Assembly (NCBI RefSeq): GCF_047496725.1
Contig: NC_132983.1
Coordinates: 6,363,501-6,427,500, forward strand
Length of the DNA: 64,000 bases
Reading direction: 5' to 3'
Source of the DNA: Anoplolepis gracilipes
Lineage: Eukaryota > Arthropoda > Insecta > Hymenoptera > Formicidae
In this document: in pieces, positions 1 through 11,120 of the stretch
How the letters are laid out: the number at the start of each line of letters is the position of its first letter
Position numbering within the stretch: position 1 is the stretch's first letter
Notes under the pieces: generated by a model
What the model saw: the letters and a program-made list of their open reading frames with translations, nothing else
Told to the model about the DNA's origin: nothing
The model's database searches: none
Program-made: the position numbers and the translations under genes

Positions 1-471
1 CGAAGCAGTGATAATCGTTAAGCCATATGTAAATTAAAATTAAGTTAGTACCTTGTAACTTAATCTTTGCTGAAATGATATCTGCTGGAATGATATCTAT
101 AATTGATTAATGCATTATGGCATTTAGTAGTTTTAAAGTTGACATGTAAAAGTCATTACTAAATTGATGATCGATTTGTATTTCGCCGATTAAAATCTTA
201 GCTCTTTAACTCGATGACAAAGAGAACGCGAATTATGTTTGCTTTTGATGCTAGTTTAATTAACAATAACAAAACTTCTAAACTAGCTTCTCTATATGAA
301 TTATTCAAGAAGAAAAAAAAATGAACACACGGGCAGGCAACTTCTCGGTGTGGATTTTCAGAGGTATCAATGGTAACTTAACAACAAAACGCAACAATAA
401 TCAAGGATATAAAAGGTAACAAGATTAAGTAACAACAACGATTATACGCGCGTTATAGTGGCTGGCCAAGA
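1..471. repeat. Direct repeat, upstream copy, flanking the P450 gene
   Basis: This block is nearly identical to 4789-5261, at an offset of about 4,788 bases and in the same orientation. Differences are scattered substitutions and small indels. The copy is cut by the window edge. Because the two copies bracket one P450 gene, they probably mark the boundaries of a tandemly duplicated gene unit. A neighbouring P450 copy outside the left edge is therefore expected, but that is inference. Confidence 0.85.
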
Positions 472-567
472 TATTCAAAAGTTTCAGGAAGTGTCCCAAA
501 TCATGTGTTACTTATTGTTTATATTATAGGTATTCTTAAATTAATCAAATTATTTATTATTATTAAT

Positions 568-776
568 TATCAAGTTGGTCAAAAAGTCTTTTGTATTTGA
601 TGTTAAAGGAAAAAAATTTTTTATAAAAAGCGCTTTTATTTTAATCGTCAGTATAGTCCCCGCTTATGCAGAAATCATTAGACGAAGCAGACTATATTGA
701 TTATCAAAATAAACACTTTTCGTAAAAAACAATTTTTCCTTTTTGTATAAAATACAATTTCTGACCAACTCTGATA
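568..776. mobile_element. ~210-bp foldback MITE, mariner-like ends
   Basis: The two ends form an imperfect inverted repeat of about 80 bases per arm. The left arm begins TTATCAAGTTGGTCAAAAAG and the reverse complement of the right arm begins TTATCAGAGTTGGTCAGAAA. There is no coding capacity. Size, AT-rich flanks and end sequence fit a small non-autonomous element of the Tc1/mariner type. The target duplication is not clear, so the superfamily call is tentative. Confidence 0.5.
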
Positions 777-2187
777 ATAATTCTACTTGTTAATTAATAT
801 TATTTATTATTAAGTAATAATGAAAAATTAATGAATTATTATTTTATGTATCAAAAAATTTTGACAAAAAAATGAAAAGACATCAATATTAAACCTTACT
901 TATACATAAATATTAATACCTTAAGTGAGCCTTAAATTCTTGTTTTGTTAACCCTGGCACTATTGTCTCCACGTAATTAGGTACTTTATAAATTTTTCTT
1001 CTATTTTTTTAGAATTATTTCCAATGTTGAAAATAACTCTTTACCATCGCTGTCACTTGATGACACATCTGCTACCTTTTGTATTTGTAGTACTAATAGC
1101 ATTAGTACATGTCTTCGATTTGCCTCCATTATAAAGCTTTTATAATTTATAAGAACAATAATTAATATTAATAATTAATTTTACTGTTTCATGCAGAAAA
1201 AAATAGAACAAGGCATGAAATAAATATTATATAATAGCATAACTTACTTTAATGCTACACTGACTTTTTCTTTTTTGGGGAGTTTATGGGCTGAAATCAC
1301 CTTGTTCAAAAGATTTATATTTTACGTAATATAACTTGCTTTTATTATCAAGATAATAATAATCACTGCGTGAAAAAGTACCACTTGACCTTTTTGTACA
1401 GATTGATTATAACTTTATCTAATAAAAAACAAGATTGATACACTCTGTTATCGCTATTGCAATAACAACATTGATGCGTAAATTGATAAAACGTGCAAAG
1501 AAAAAGAATCTACGCGAGAATTTGTTAAATATACAACCAATATATTATTTATGTCTTTAACTTGACATACACAATATAATGTATTATAAAATGTAGGTTT
1601 TATTGAATAACAGCCAGCATTTGCATTACTGTCAGATATTCGCTTTAACTTCTCATACGATGACGCAAAGGAAATATCTCAAGGTCAATATCAATGAAAG
1701 CTAATAATAGTTGTAGAATTATTTCTCTCTCTCTCTCTCTATCTCTCGAATTAACATTTTTTTAATTTAATGCGACTATTAAATAATATATTTTATTAAT
1801 GCACTGTAATATATGTACACATTTTGTTAATATTATTTTGTTATTGTGGGTCAAATTATAATTTTTTTTTATTATTTTATACATGAAAAGAAGAATTATT
1901 TTACGAAAAATTATATAGTTAAACATTTTGCCAGTTGAATCATTGATTAAATTAAGCAGAGTTTGGACAAACGAATTTTAATATTAATATCAATAGTTAT
2001 TATTAATAAGGAAAAGAAATAACGGATTTATATTGTATTAAAAACAATTTTAGCAAAACTTTAACAATAATAAATAACATTTTAAATGTACGATATATAA
2101 CGTTACAAAATTACAAATTGTGTTATATAACATTAAGATTAAACATTCATCCGTTTATCTGCATAATTGATACGCAACTTGTAATTC
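777..2187. other. Gene-free AT-rich DNA upstream of the P450
   Basis: No coding exon is visible. The stretch is AT-rich with many stop codons in all frames. It holds a short CT tract at about 1723-1747. It is presumably the 5' flank of the P450 gene, and no conserved control site was recognised apart from the palindrome just downstream. Confidence 0.5.
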
Positions 2188-2221
2188 ATTCGCTAACGCG
2201 CGCGGCTGCGTGTTAGCGAAT
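2188..2221. promoter_or_regulatory. 14-bp-arm inverted repeat in the P450 5' flank
   Basis: ATTCGCTAACGCGC (2188-2201) and GCGTGTTAGCGAAT (2208-2221) pair with one mismatch around a 6-base GC-rich spacer. It lies about 100 bases before the chosen P450 start, in otherwise AT-rich DNA. It could be a transcription-factor palindrome or a leader hairpin. The function is not known. Confidence 0.45.
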
Positions 2222-2323
2222 AAACGAGCTACACTTAGAAGCGAGAAACAGTCGTAGTTAACTTGTCATGGTCGCGTGTTCGAGCATTCAGTATCAGTAG
2301 TAGACCTTCTGTATGAAGCAGAA

Positions 2324-3835
2324 ATGGCTATCGCGCTCATATCTTTGATTTTCATAGCATTAGTGACTGTCTATTTTTATTTGACAAAGAACTTCAACTA
2401 TTGGCAGAAGCGTAAAATACCTTGTCCGAATGGCGCTTTACCTGGAGTTGGTCACTTCTGGAGCCTCATCACCATGAAGGTTTCCTTTGGCGAGCGTATC
2501 CGCCAAATTTACAACGATAATCGGAATCATAGTATGGTAGGAATCTACAACTTTAGGTCACCTGCGCTGATAGTTCTTGAACCAGACCTAGTGAAAACGG
2601 TGTTGCAAACCAAATTTACAAGCTTCCACGAGAACGGCTTCAAGATCGAGGCTGACTTGGATCCTCTTCTGGCAAACAACCCATTTTTTAACTATGGCGA
2701 AAAATGGATAACTGGCAGGAAGCGTTTGACTTATGCATTTTCCAGCATGCGACTGAGAATTCTGCTCGAGAGCGTCAAGCAAGTATGCGAGCAGTTTGAG
2801 AATTTCCTGGATAGAAAATTAAGCAAAGTCGGAAAGATCGAATTACAGTTGAAAGATCTGTTTGCCAGATTCACCGCGCAAGTTGTGTCCGGTGCTGGCT
2901 TTGGCGTGGACGGATTGTCTTTCGACGAGGAAAAAGAGACTGAATCTTTCTACACAATGGGCAAGTCCTTCCTCGAACCGACCGGTGTGAACAATTTTGT
3001 CTTTCTACTTGTTTTCTTTATACCTGCGCTAAATAAAATTTTTAGATCGCCTTTCTTACCAAAGAGAGCCGATCGTTTCTTTAGAACGATAATCTCTGAA
3101 GTTATGGAACAAAGAAGAACAGAAGAGAAACCCCGAAACGATTTTCTTCAGTTGATGGCTGATTTAGAACGAGTGGAGGGTAATAAGATTGATATGAACG
3201 TTCTTACCTCTCACGCAGTGTCGTTTTTCATTGACGGATACGAGACTTCCAGTGCAACGTTGAGCTTTATTGGTTTTAATTTAGCTACTTTTCCGGATGT
3301 ACAGACAAAATTACGCAAAGAAGTGATATCTGTGCTCAACAAGCATGACGGCGTGATTACTTACGAAGCTTTGAAAGAAATGACATACATGGATCAAGTC
3401 ATATGCGAATCACAGAGATTTTTTCCTTTAGTAGGATTTCTGAACAAGATTTGTACAGAAGAGACCGAACTCAGAGGATCTGATGGACTCACCTGTCACA
3501 TTCAACCCGGAACGCAAATTCTGATACCCGTTCACGGCTTGCAAGAAGATTCTCGATATTGGGAACGTCCCGAAATATTCGATCCCGACAGATTCGGCCC
3601 AGACAAGAAAAACAACATTGATAGATTCACTTTTCTTCCCTTTGGCGAGGGTCCGCGAATGTGCGTGGGGATGAGAATGGCCCTACTACAAATGAAAGCG
3701 TGTCTGGCTACACTTCTAAAGAAATATAGTCTTGAAGTATCCCCGAAAACTCGTCTACCTTTGAAGATGGTACCTTCGACCTTTTTGACTGCGCCAGAGG
3801 GTGGCCTTTGGGTCTATATCCGACCGATTGAATAG
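2324..3835 (+). CDS. Cytochrome P450, CYP3 clan (CYP6-like), intronless
   Basis: A microsomal haem-thiolate monooxygenase of 503 residues, the usual length for insect CYP3-clan enzymes. These oxidise plant allochemicals, pesticides or hydrocarbons using electrons from P450 reductase. Residues 1-20 form a hydrophobic ER anchor, followed by a proline-containing PCPNG hinge. The I-helix oxygen-activation motif is D304-G-Y-E-T308, the K-helix ExxR is E362-S-Q-R365, the PxRF motif is P421-D-R-F424, and the haem loop FGEGPRMCVG has its ligand at Cys447. All key residues are intact. The start is the first in-frame ATG (context GAAATGG), directly before the anchor. The frame is open further upstream to 2276 but has no ATG there. 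No intron interrupts the gene, so a retrotransposed origin or lineage-specific intron loss is possible. Flanking direct repeats place it in a tandem P450 cluster. Subfamily (CYP6 versus CYP336-like) cannot be settled by eye. Confidence 0.95.
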   Translation: MAIALISLIFIALVTVYFYLTKNFNYWQKRKIPCPNGALPGVGHFWSLITMKVSFGERIRQIYNDNRNHSMVGIYNFRSPALIVLEPDLVKTVLQTKFTSFHENGFKIEADLDPLLANNPFFNYGEKWITGRKRLTYAFSSMRLRILLESVKQVCEQFENFLDRKLSKVGKIELQLKDLFARFTAQVVSGAGFGVDGLSFDEEKETESFYTMGKSFLEPTGVNNFVFLLVFFIPALNKIFRSPFLPKRADRFFRTIISEVMEQRRTEEKPRNDFLQLMADLERVEGNKIDMNVLTSHAVSFFIDGYETSSATLSFIGFNLATFPDVQTKLRKEVISVLNKHDGVITYEALKEMTYMDQVICESQRFFPLVGFLNKICTEETELRGSDGLTCHIQPGTQILIPVHGLQEDSRYWERPEIFDPDRFGPDKKNNIDRFTFLPFGEGPRMCVGMRMALLQMKACLATLLKKYSLEVSPKTRLPLKMVPSTFLTAPEGGLWVYIRPIE

Positions 3836-3860
3836 AATTTTACTTTTAATTTGTCGCTTT

Positions 3861-3866
3861 AATAAA
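3861..3866 (+). terminator. Poly(A) signal of the P450 gene
   Basis: A canonical AATAAA lies 26 bases after the P450 stop codon and is followed by T-rich sequence, as expected for a short 3' UTR. Confidence 0.55.
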
Positions 3867-4788
3867 TATATCTTTTTTTATTTTTTCTTATTCTCTTTTA
3901 TAAGTTGAACTTGAAAATTGAACTTATGTAAGTATTTTATATATAGCTTTTCTACACGCATTAGTTGATAACAAAAAATTGTTATAAAATATATATCATT
4001 TTTTTTGTTTTTTTTGTTTTTATTATTTTTATTGACATTATATATCATATTATTATAATATAAAAAAAGAGAGAAATTTAATATTGTTAAATTAATATTT
4101 AACTTTGTCGATATAAAACTTGTGATACCACGATGTTATTAATCATATATTATACACAATAATATTACGAGTTTACAATGTATAATTTTTTTCTTTGTTT
4201 TTTAAAAAAAAAAATTTTTTTCTATATGGAAGTCAATAACTGTATTTATAGATAAATGTATAATTTACAGAGAATGTTGAGTGATAAGATTTATATTATA
4301 TAATATATAATATATAACATTATGTGTGATATAGTTATTTTGTAAAGAAAAATATTATTGAAGGAATAAAACTGGAATACCAGAACAAAACTCATCTTTT
4401 CATAGAAAACAAATTTTCGTGTATACTTGGGTCGTTGACAAGTTATCGATTTAATAATCAATCAATAGACGTTAAATCAATAGATTCTTATTTATTATAA
4501 TTTGTTATAAAAGGGGGAATAACATTTACCAGGATATTAAAAAAATTCATATTATATATACAATATTTATTTGTGTTAAATGGACTTATACATTCTATAT
4601 ACATGTATCGTAAGTGCTTACTCGGTTTTATGAAAATATACATATATGTGTATTCTTAGTTATTAAAACTGAGCTCTTATTGTATTTTATATAAAGATAG
4701 AGATTATGCGTTAAAACATGTATGTGTAGATTAAAATCTATCAAATAAGGCACTACATGGTGAAACCAAAGTTTTAAAATTTCACAAA
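3867..4788. other. AT-rich spacer downstream of the P450
   Basis: Very AT-rich with poly-T and TATA runs. No exon or mobile-element end was recognised. It belongs to the putative 4.79-kb duplicated unit. Confidence 0.5.
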
Positions 4789-5261
4789 CAAAGTAGTGAT
4801 AATCGTTAAGCAATATGCAAATTAAAATTAAGTTAGTACCTTGTAACTTAAGCTTTGCTGAAATAATATCTGCTGGAATGATATCTATAATTAATTAATG
4901 CATTATAGCATTTAGTAGTTTTAAAGTTGACATGTAAAAGTCATTACTAAATTGATGATCGATTTGTATTTCGCCGATTAAAATCTTAGCTCTTTAACTC
5001 GATGACAAAGAGAGCGCGAATTATGCTTGCTTTTGGTGCCAGTTTAATTAACAATAACAAAACAGCTTCTCTATATGAATTATTCAAGAACAAAAAAAAA
5101 CTGAAAACACGGGCAGGCAACTTCTCGGTGTGGGTTTTCAGAGGTATCAATGGTAACTTAACAACAAAACGCAATTTCTTGTAACAATAATCAAGGAGAT
5201 AAAAAGTAACAAGATTAAGTAACAACAACGATTATAGTGGCGCGTTATAGTGGCTGGCCAA
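4789..5261. repeat. Direct repeat, downstream copy, flanking the P450 gene
   Basis: Second copy of the block at 1-471, with the same orientation and high identity. Homology ends near the GGCTGGCCAAG sequence at 5252-5262, after which the two copies diverge. It contains no convincing gene. Confidence 0.85.
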
Positions 5262-5369
5262 GTATTTTTGACGATTAAATATTTGTCGCGGAATTTGTAG
5301 GCGCTATAAGAGAATGATATCGTTGATTGCTAATCTAATTATAGAATTTATAAATTAAATACAATTTTT

Positions 5370-5372
<3 letters not shown>

Positions 5373-5418
<46 letters not shown>
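5373..5418. repeat. (TA)n microsatellite
   Basis: Uninterrupted alternating TA of about 45 bases. Confidence 0.95.
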
Positions 5419-5419
<1 letters not shown>

Positions 5420-5770
5420 TTGAATGGATTGCTTTTTATTATGAATTCTTATAAATACGTTAAGAAAGATAAGAATTTGATGAGTTTCATGTTTCACGTA
5501 CAAAATTTATAAACTTTTATTTGAAATATTTGTTAATCTACCATTTATTTCCGGAAAATATTTCTTTTTATCATACTTGAGAAACCGTATTCATAATATC
5601 GAGCAAATCGCGCAACTAAAATTTTAATACCGGGAAAGAAATATAAGCGTAATCATTATTAATTGCCCAATTGGAATTGATTTGATTAATCGCCCTGCCG
5701 TCAACAATAATAAAGCAATCTGGAAATGTAATGCTCTCATAATAAAATCTAAATAGTAAATAGTAATAAA

Positions 5771-5772
<2 letters not shown>

Positions 5773-5858
<86 letters not shown>

Positions 5859-5882
5859 GTAATAATAATAATAATAATAATA
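5773..5882. repeat. (TAA)n microsatellite, ~110 bp
   Basis: About 36 TAA units with a single interruption near 5859. It creates artefactual poly-Tyr and poly-Ile reading frames on the minus strand. Confidence 0.95.
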
Positions 5883-6320
5883 AGGATCGAACAAGGGTAG
5901 GGTAAACAAAAGTGGCATTGAATAACGAAAAATTGTAAGTAACGATTAATAATAATGTTTAAGGCGGACAAAAACTAATAACTTCAACTGACCAAAGTTT
6001 AACGCAAGATGCAGAATACATTTCAACTTATGTATTTTTAACAACAACGATGACGGTGAAATGCATGAATAAGAATTTATGACGGATTTGAAATTTGTAA
6101 ATTACAGCTGCGTTTTAGGATCTTTAGATAATATCACATAATGTAATGCAAGAATTTTTTTCTCTATTGAAACATAAGTACGAGGCTAACGAAAACTCAG
6201 TTGTATAACTTGTCGCAATTTGTTTCACTATGACTATGGATGGTTTCTTGCTACAACATTAAACGTAAAATATCGTCAGAAAATATATTCAAATTTAACG
6301 AAAATATCGTGGTTGAAGAG

Positions 6321-6322
6321 GT

Positions 6323-6369
<47 letters not shown>
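6321..6369. repeat. (GA)n microsatellite
   Basis: GA dinucleotide tract with a few GAAA interruptions. Confidence 0.9.
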
Positions 6370-8245
6370 TTGATGGATTCCCGAATACAAAGTATTCGAC
6401 AGTAAATTATACGTGAATGCACGAGATGAGAATGATCTATACAACACGAACAAAGTATCAACAGTACACAATCAACAAAGGATCAACAATGTTAAATATA
6501 ATTTTTTGACAATGTGTGATAATGTCGTGGAAATTTCGATGTATAACGGTAAACATGCGATAAAGTAATAGGTTTAATTTAACAGGCCTATTAAGGCTCC
6601 TGAGTAGTCACCGCGGCCATATTGAAATCGTGACGTCACAAGCGAGAAATAGCGAGAAATGATACCCTGATTTATTTTGCGACCGACATGTAAATAAAAA
6701 CATATTTCAACGAAATAATACTACCAATCTCTTCAACACACCTGTAAAAATGGACGGCTGGTAATCCTTTCTCCTGACAATAACTGTAAATTGAGTCCGA
6801 AATGAACTGTTGAAATGCGATTTGACAGCTGTCGAAAGGAGAGGAAAATGTTACTTTACACCGTTTATCCCTTACACAGCTTGGCAGCCGTTCTTTTTCA
6901 CAAGTTTCATAAATACGTTGCACATGACAACACTAGCAAAAAGCAAATAATTACGACGTAGGGCGCAACATAAATTAGGCTGTCATTTCTCGCATTTCTG
7001 ACATATTTGCCAAAAGAGAGAAAGAGACAGAACTATATGTCGCCACCGTCGGCATCGAAGTTTCGCGGCGAGTCCTCAGGAGCCTTAAAGCAGGGAAATG
7101 AAAACAATAATTGTCCTTTTACCTATAACATTCGACGGCTTATTAAAACAGTAACAATGCGCCAAATAGAAATTCAACGTGAACAAATTGGGAGAATCTT
7201 GCCACGTGTACCGTGTATGTCGGGGCTGAGCAAAAACTGTAGAATTCGAACACAAACGTAAAAAAAAAAAAAAAAAAAACCAACAGAAACAGTAACATTC
7301 GAGAAGCATTCAAAAGCAGCATAATACGTTTGTGTAATTAATATCTCTACTCTTTTCTGAATTATACATTATTTTAAAGCGCGTATTTCTTTCTCTCGAG
7401 ATGTACTTTGAACACCTTCATTCGGATCGTGTTGTTTTCAACAGCTGAGAATTTAATTTTAATCGTTACTCTACTGGCAAAGTACAAATCATCCGTTGGA
7501 AATTTTCATTTCGTATCGAGTTTGATTCAACGATTATTTCTCTGTAATTAATGATTTCATTACTGCAAGAATATATATATATATACGTGTTTACCCTAAA
7601 TCTTAAAACTATGTCGTGAAAAACTCTCCTCTCTACGTGAGAAGCAATTAATAAAATGTCTTGTGTAGACTATTTCTTATATAATTTATATTAATATAAT
7701 TACTTCTTTAATCGACAGAGATTTCTCTGCTCTTACCATGTGTGGACAAATACTTAGGGATTACTGTATAAATCTAACTAATTTTAATCAAATCTTCTAA
7801 TTTTAATTATATTTTTCACGAAGATTAATAAACGTAAATAATACAAATCTGTGAGATGAAGTTATCAACTGTAAATTAAAAATATTTGCTTCGTTACTTC
7901 CTTACATGAGGAGTAACGTAACGTTTTACGTAGCGAATGCGTCAATAAAAAAATTTTTCTCGCAAACGAGACAAATAATTGTGATATTTTATTGAAAAAA
8001 AAAAAAATACTTTTATGAAAGAAATATTTTTATGAATTAGAATAAAATTTGCAGCTGATAAAACGACATCTAACAACGCCTTTTTCAGAGCGTTCTGCAA
8101 TGACTTATCTTTAACATTAATCAGCGGAGATAACGAAATTAGAACCTATATCTAAATACTTAAATGACATGATTGTGCGACGTTAAGTTTTACATAAATG
8201 TATTAAGTAATCCACGTTCTACGAGAATTATCAGATTTTACAAAC

Positions 8246-8248
<3 letters not shown>

Positions 8249-8278
<30 letters not shown>
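8249..8278. repeat. Poly(T) tract
   Basis: About 30 uninterrupted T. It could be the reverse-strand tail of an old retroposon, but no body was recognised beside it. Confidence 0.9.
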
Positions 8279-8280
<2 letters not shown>

Positions 8281-10156
8281 CTTACGCGCAATTTTTGTGA
8301 TTATCTTTAATACCGATTAATACAGTTGAAACTAAGCACAAGAGATTTGAGAATATATTGCGCGGAGATTGAAGTACGCAGATCCTGAAAGGAATGGTTG
8401 GTCTCGCAAAATAGCAATTACATTTTACAATAAATCTTTGTCTGTAATTTTTAATAGACAATTTTGCGAAACAAACTCCTCCTCTCATCCTTCCAGCATC
8501 TTCGCACAATTATAGACGATTGAATCTTTGTTTCTCTTTGGTAGCAACCTTAATCTTATTGTTAGTACATTTAATATAAAGTCACACCTTTTTATATTTT
8601 TGACAAAGTCGAAATTATTTTTGAAACAATCAGCTTTGTCTATTAAACATATTACTTCGTAGAACGTATCATACTTTTCATATTTACATCTTTGTTTTTT
8701 CTTTCTTTTTTTTTTTTTAAGGTTTTTAATTCTCCCTTCTTTGTTATGAGTAAAAAATAAATCAATACATGAAAAAGAAAAAAATAAGATAAAAAAAGGA
8801 AAATTAAAATTAAAAATATAGATAGCAAATCAAACGTGAAATCATCGATAAAGCTTATCAAACAAGACATATGACATATATATATAATAACTAAGAATAT
8901 ATGTATACAAATTTAAAATTACAATAATTATGGAAAGCTTAAATGTTTGGATACGTAAAACTTTATCATTTTTTACGGCAATCGGAGTTTGTTGCCAGTT
9001 ATTATATCAGTGACATAATTTGCTATTTGGAAGATAAAATTTTACTGACACAGTACAATTTTTACGATTCCGTAAAAACATACGGTTTCGTGTATATATT
9101 TTTTTTTTTACTGAGATCGTTTCCTATAGAAAATATCTTCCAACCGTAAAAATGACAAAGTTTCGAAAACTTAGAGAGAGGTTCTAATATCGATGATTTC
9201 ATATAGATTAAGGGAAGAAAAACGAAGGAAATAGAAGCAAAATAAAAAAAATAAATAAATAAAACTTAAAATAAATTAATAAGTATTAATTGAATTGAAT
9301 TTTCGCTTGTAGGTTAATATCAAAGATTAATCGATATGATATTATTAAATAAATTAAATTATATCTAGGCTATGAAATTTAACAAAATTGAAACAAAATA
9401 TATTACTTTTTATCGATGGTCCCACGACGTCCATGTTGTCCGTGATTTAAATGATTGACTCCCACGTTGAAATGATAATTTGCTAACTTGATTCTGCATT
9501 CCCGTTCAATGTGATTTCATATTCCAAGGGTTATTTCCTCGATGGATTTCGAAGAAGCAATTCATTGCTTGTCTCTGATTTCTCGATTAATTGTAAACTT
9601 CTTCTTACCTAATGAAAATAAATCAATAATAGTTGTTGATTAGATAAGATTTTACTGAAATCATCTTGTTGAGGATTCTTCCACACAGTGGGAAAAAATT
9701 CGCCACGGCGATTTTTGTCCTGAGATTTGTGTCGATTTATCAGGTGCGATGCCTTTTGATATAGAAATTCTGTGTTTTATAATCTTCCTATATAAATTTG
9801 AATCTTCGTGCATTGATTGATATCGATTTTTCCCTACAGTTCCCCGTAGAGTTTGACAGTTTGTTTGCAGTGTACAGTGCTTCTTGGTTCTCTCGTGTAT
9901 TTTAGCAGTTTTTCGTTTTCGGTTTCTTGCTCGTTCAACGCAATTTCGGATTAAGAAATGAATTTAGCTTGCCGCGAATTTACAGAGCCGCGTGCTTTAA
10001 AAAAATTATCACTGCCTGCTTTCGATGTGTGATGAAGTGAAAAGGTTTCTTCGCAAATTCCAAGTTTGTTGGCAATTTCCAGCTGTTTTCAAAATATCTT
10101 TCGTATTGGACCAAAAAGGACTCCGCGTGTACTATTTTGCTATTAATATGTAATCC

Positions 10157-10186
10157 GGGGGGGGGGGGGTGGGAGGGGGGGAGGGG
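10157..10186. repeat. G-rich tract
   Basis: Thirteen consecutive G, then T, GGG, A, seven G, A and four G. It has G-quadruplex potential on the plus strand. It may also be prone to sequencing-length error. Confidence 0.85.
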
Positions 10187-11086
10187 AAAAAATTGTATAA
10201 CGTCGAGCATCGTGGCCCGATTGTGAAACATAAATTTCTGAAACAACATCCGTTTTGCGAATGTTTGATTTTATTTCTTTTTTTCTTCTTTTTTTTTCTG
10301 TTCACTTCCCTGAATTTTGCTTAGGAATCTTTGCCTTTTGAGATGTCGCGTTGCTATCTGTTTCGTGAGCGCTGCTATTGGCTCTTCTCTTCTTCGGTAA
10401 TCATTACCGTTATTAATCAAACTCAAAAATGTTAAATTTTAAGAATTGACGATGCGCCGACTCGTCGATCCGAAATAGCTTGCGAATTTCGATCGAGAGC
10501 CATCAATCTATCTATCCCTCCAGCTAAATTGAATTCCGGAGGCTGGTTTTTTTCGCTGCAGTTTAATTCCGTGCGAAGCCGTTTCGGCTGCACGATCCAA
10601 CTAATTTCCGGCGTGATTTCTGATTTTGCATCTCTTGCTTTTGATCTGCTCTGAAGCCCTTGATTGTCGTAGAGACGTGCGTGCGTGCGTGCGTGTTCCC
10701 TTTGAATCGTGAAATAATCAATAAAATCGAATCCGGCAAAACTGTTGCACGTAAAGTCGCTAATGCAAATAATTATCGCTGAGTCGTCCTGTCAACAGAT
10801 TTGAAATTAATTCTTGGCTGATCGTCAAGTGCGAGGTTGCAGCGCGTAAAAAGATTGCTTGCGGGAAGTGATGGAAACGTTTTCTCGCGAGATGAATCTC
10901 TGTTGTAAATCAGAATTGAAAAGGCGCGGCCTGTGCTGCGTAGTGGCCGTAGTTTAATAACGTTCTGCAAAATTATTCCTGATGCGAGATTTGCACTTGC
11001 TTGTGACAATGTAGAGTTGCCTGGTTGAAGTGATGGAGGAATTGATTCTGTCCATGCCATGATTCTTTCTTGATGAGAGAAGAGAG

Positions 11087-11119
<33 letters not shown>
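11087..11119. repeat. (GA)n microsatellite
   Basis: Uninterrupted GA tract. Confidence 0.9.

Positions 11120-11120
<1 letters not shown>

Noticed and set aside
2276..2323. Upstream extension of the P450 reading frame
   Set aside because: It has no ATG and would begin with GTG. The first ATG at 2324 directly precedes the ER anchor and gives the normal family length.
5616..5971. Long poly-Tyr and poly-Ile frames on the minus strand
   Set aside because: They are translations of the (TAA)n microsatellite.
7007..7261. 84-codon frame (+) with basic composition
   Set aside because: No domain, no splice context and a non-protein-like composition. It runs into poly-A.
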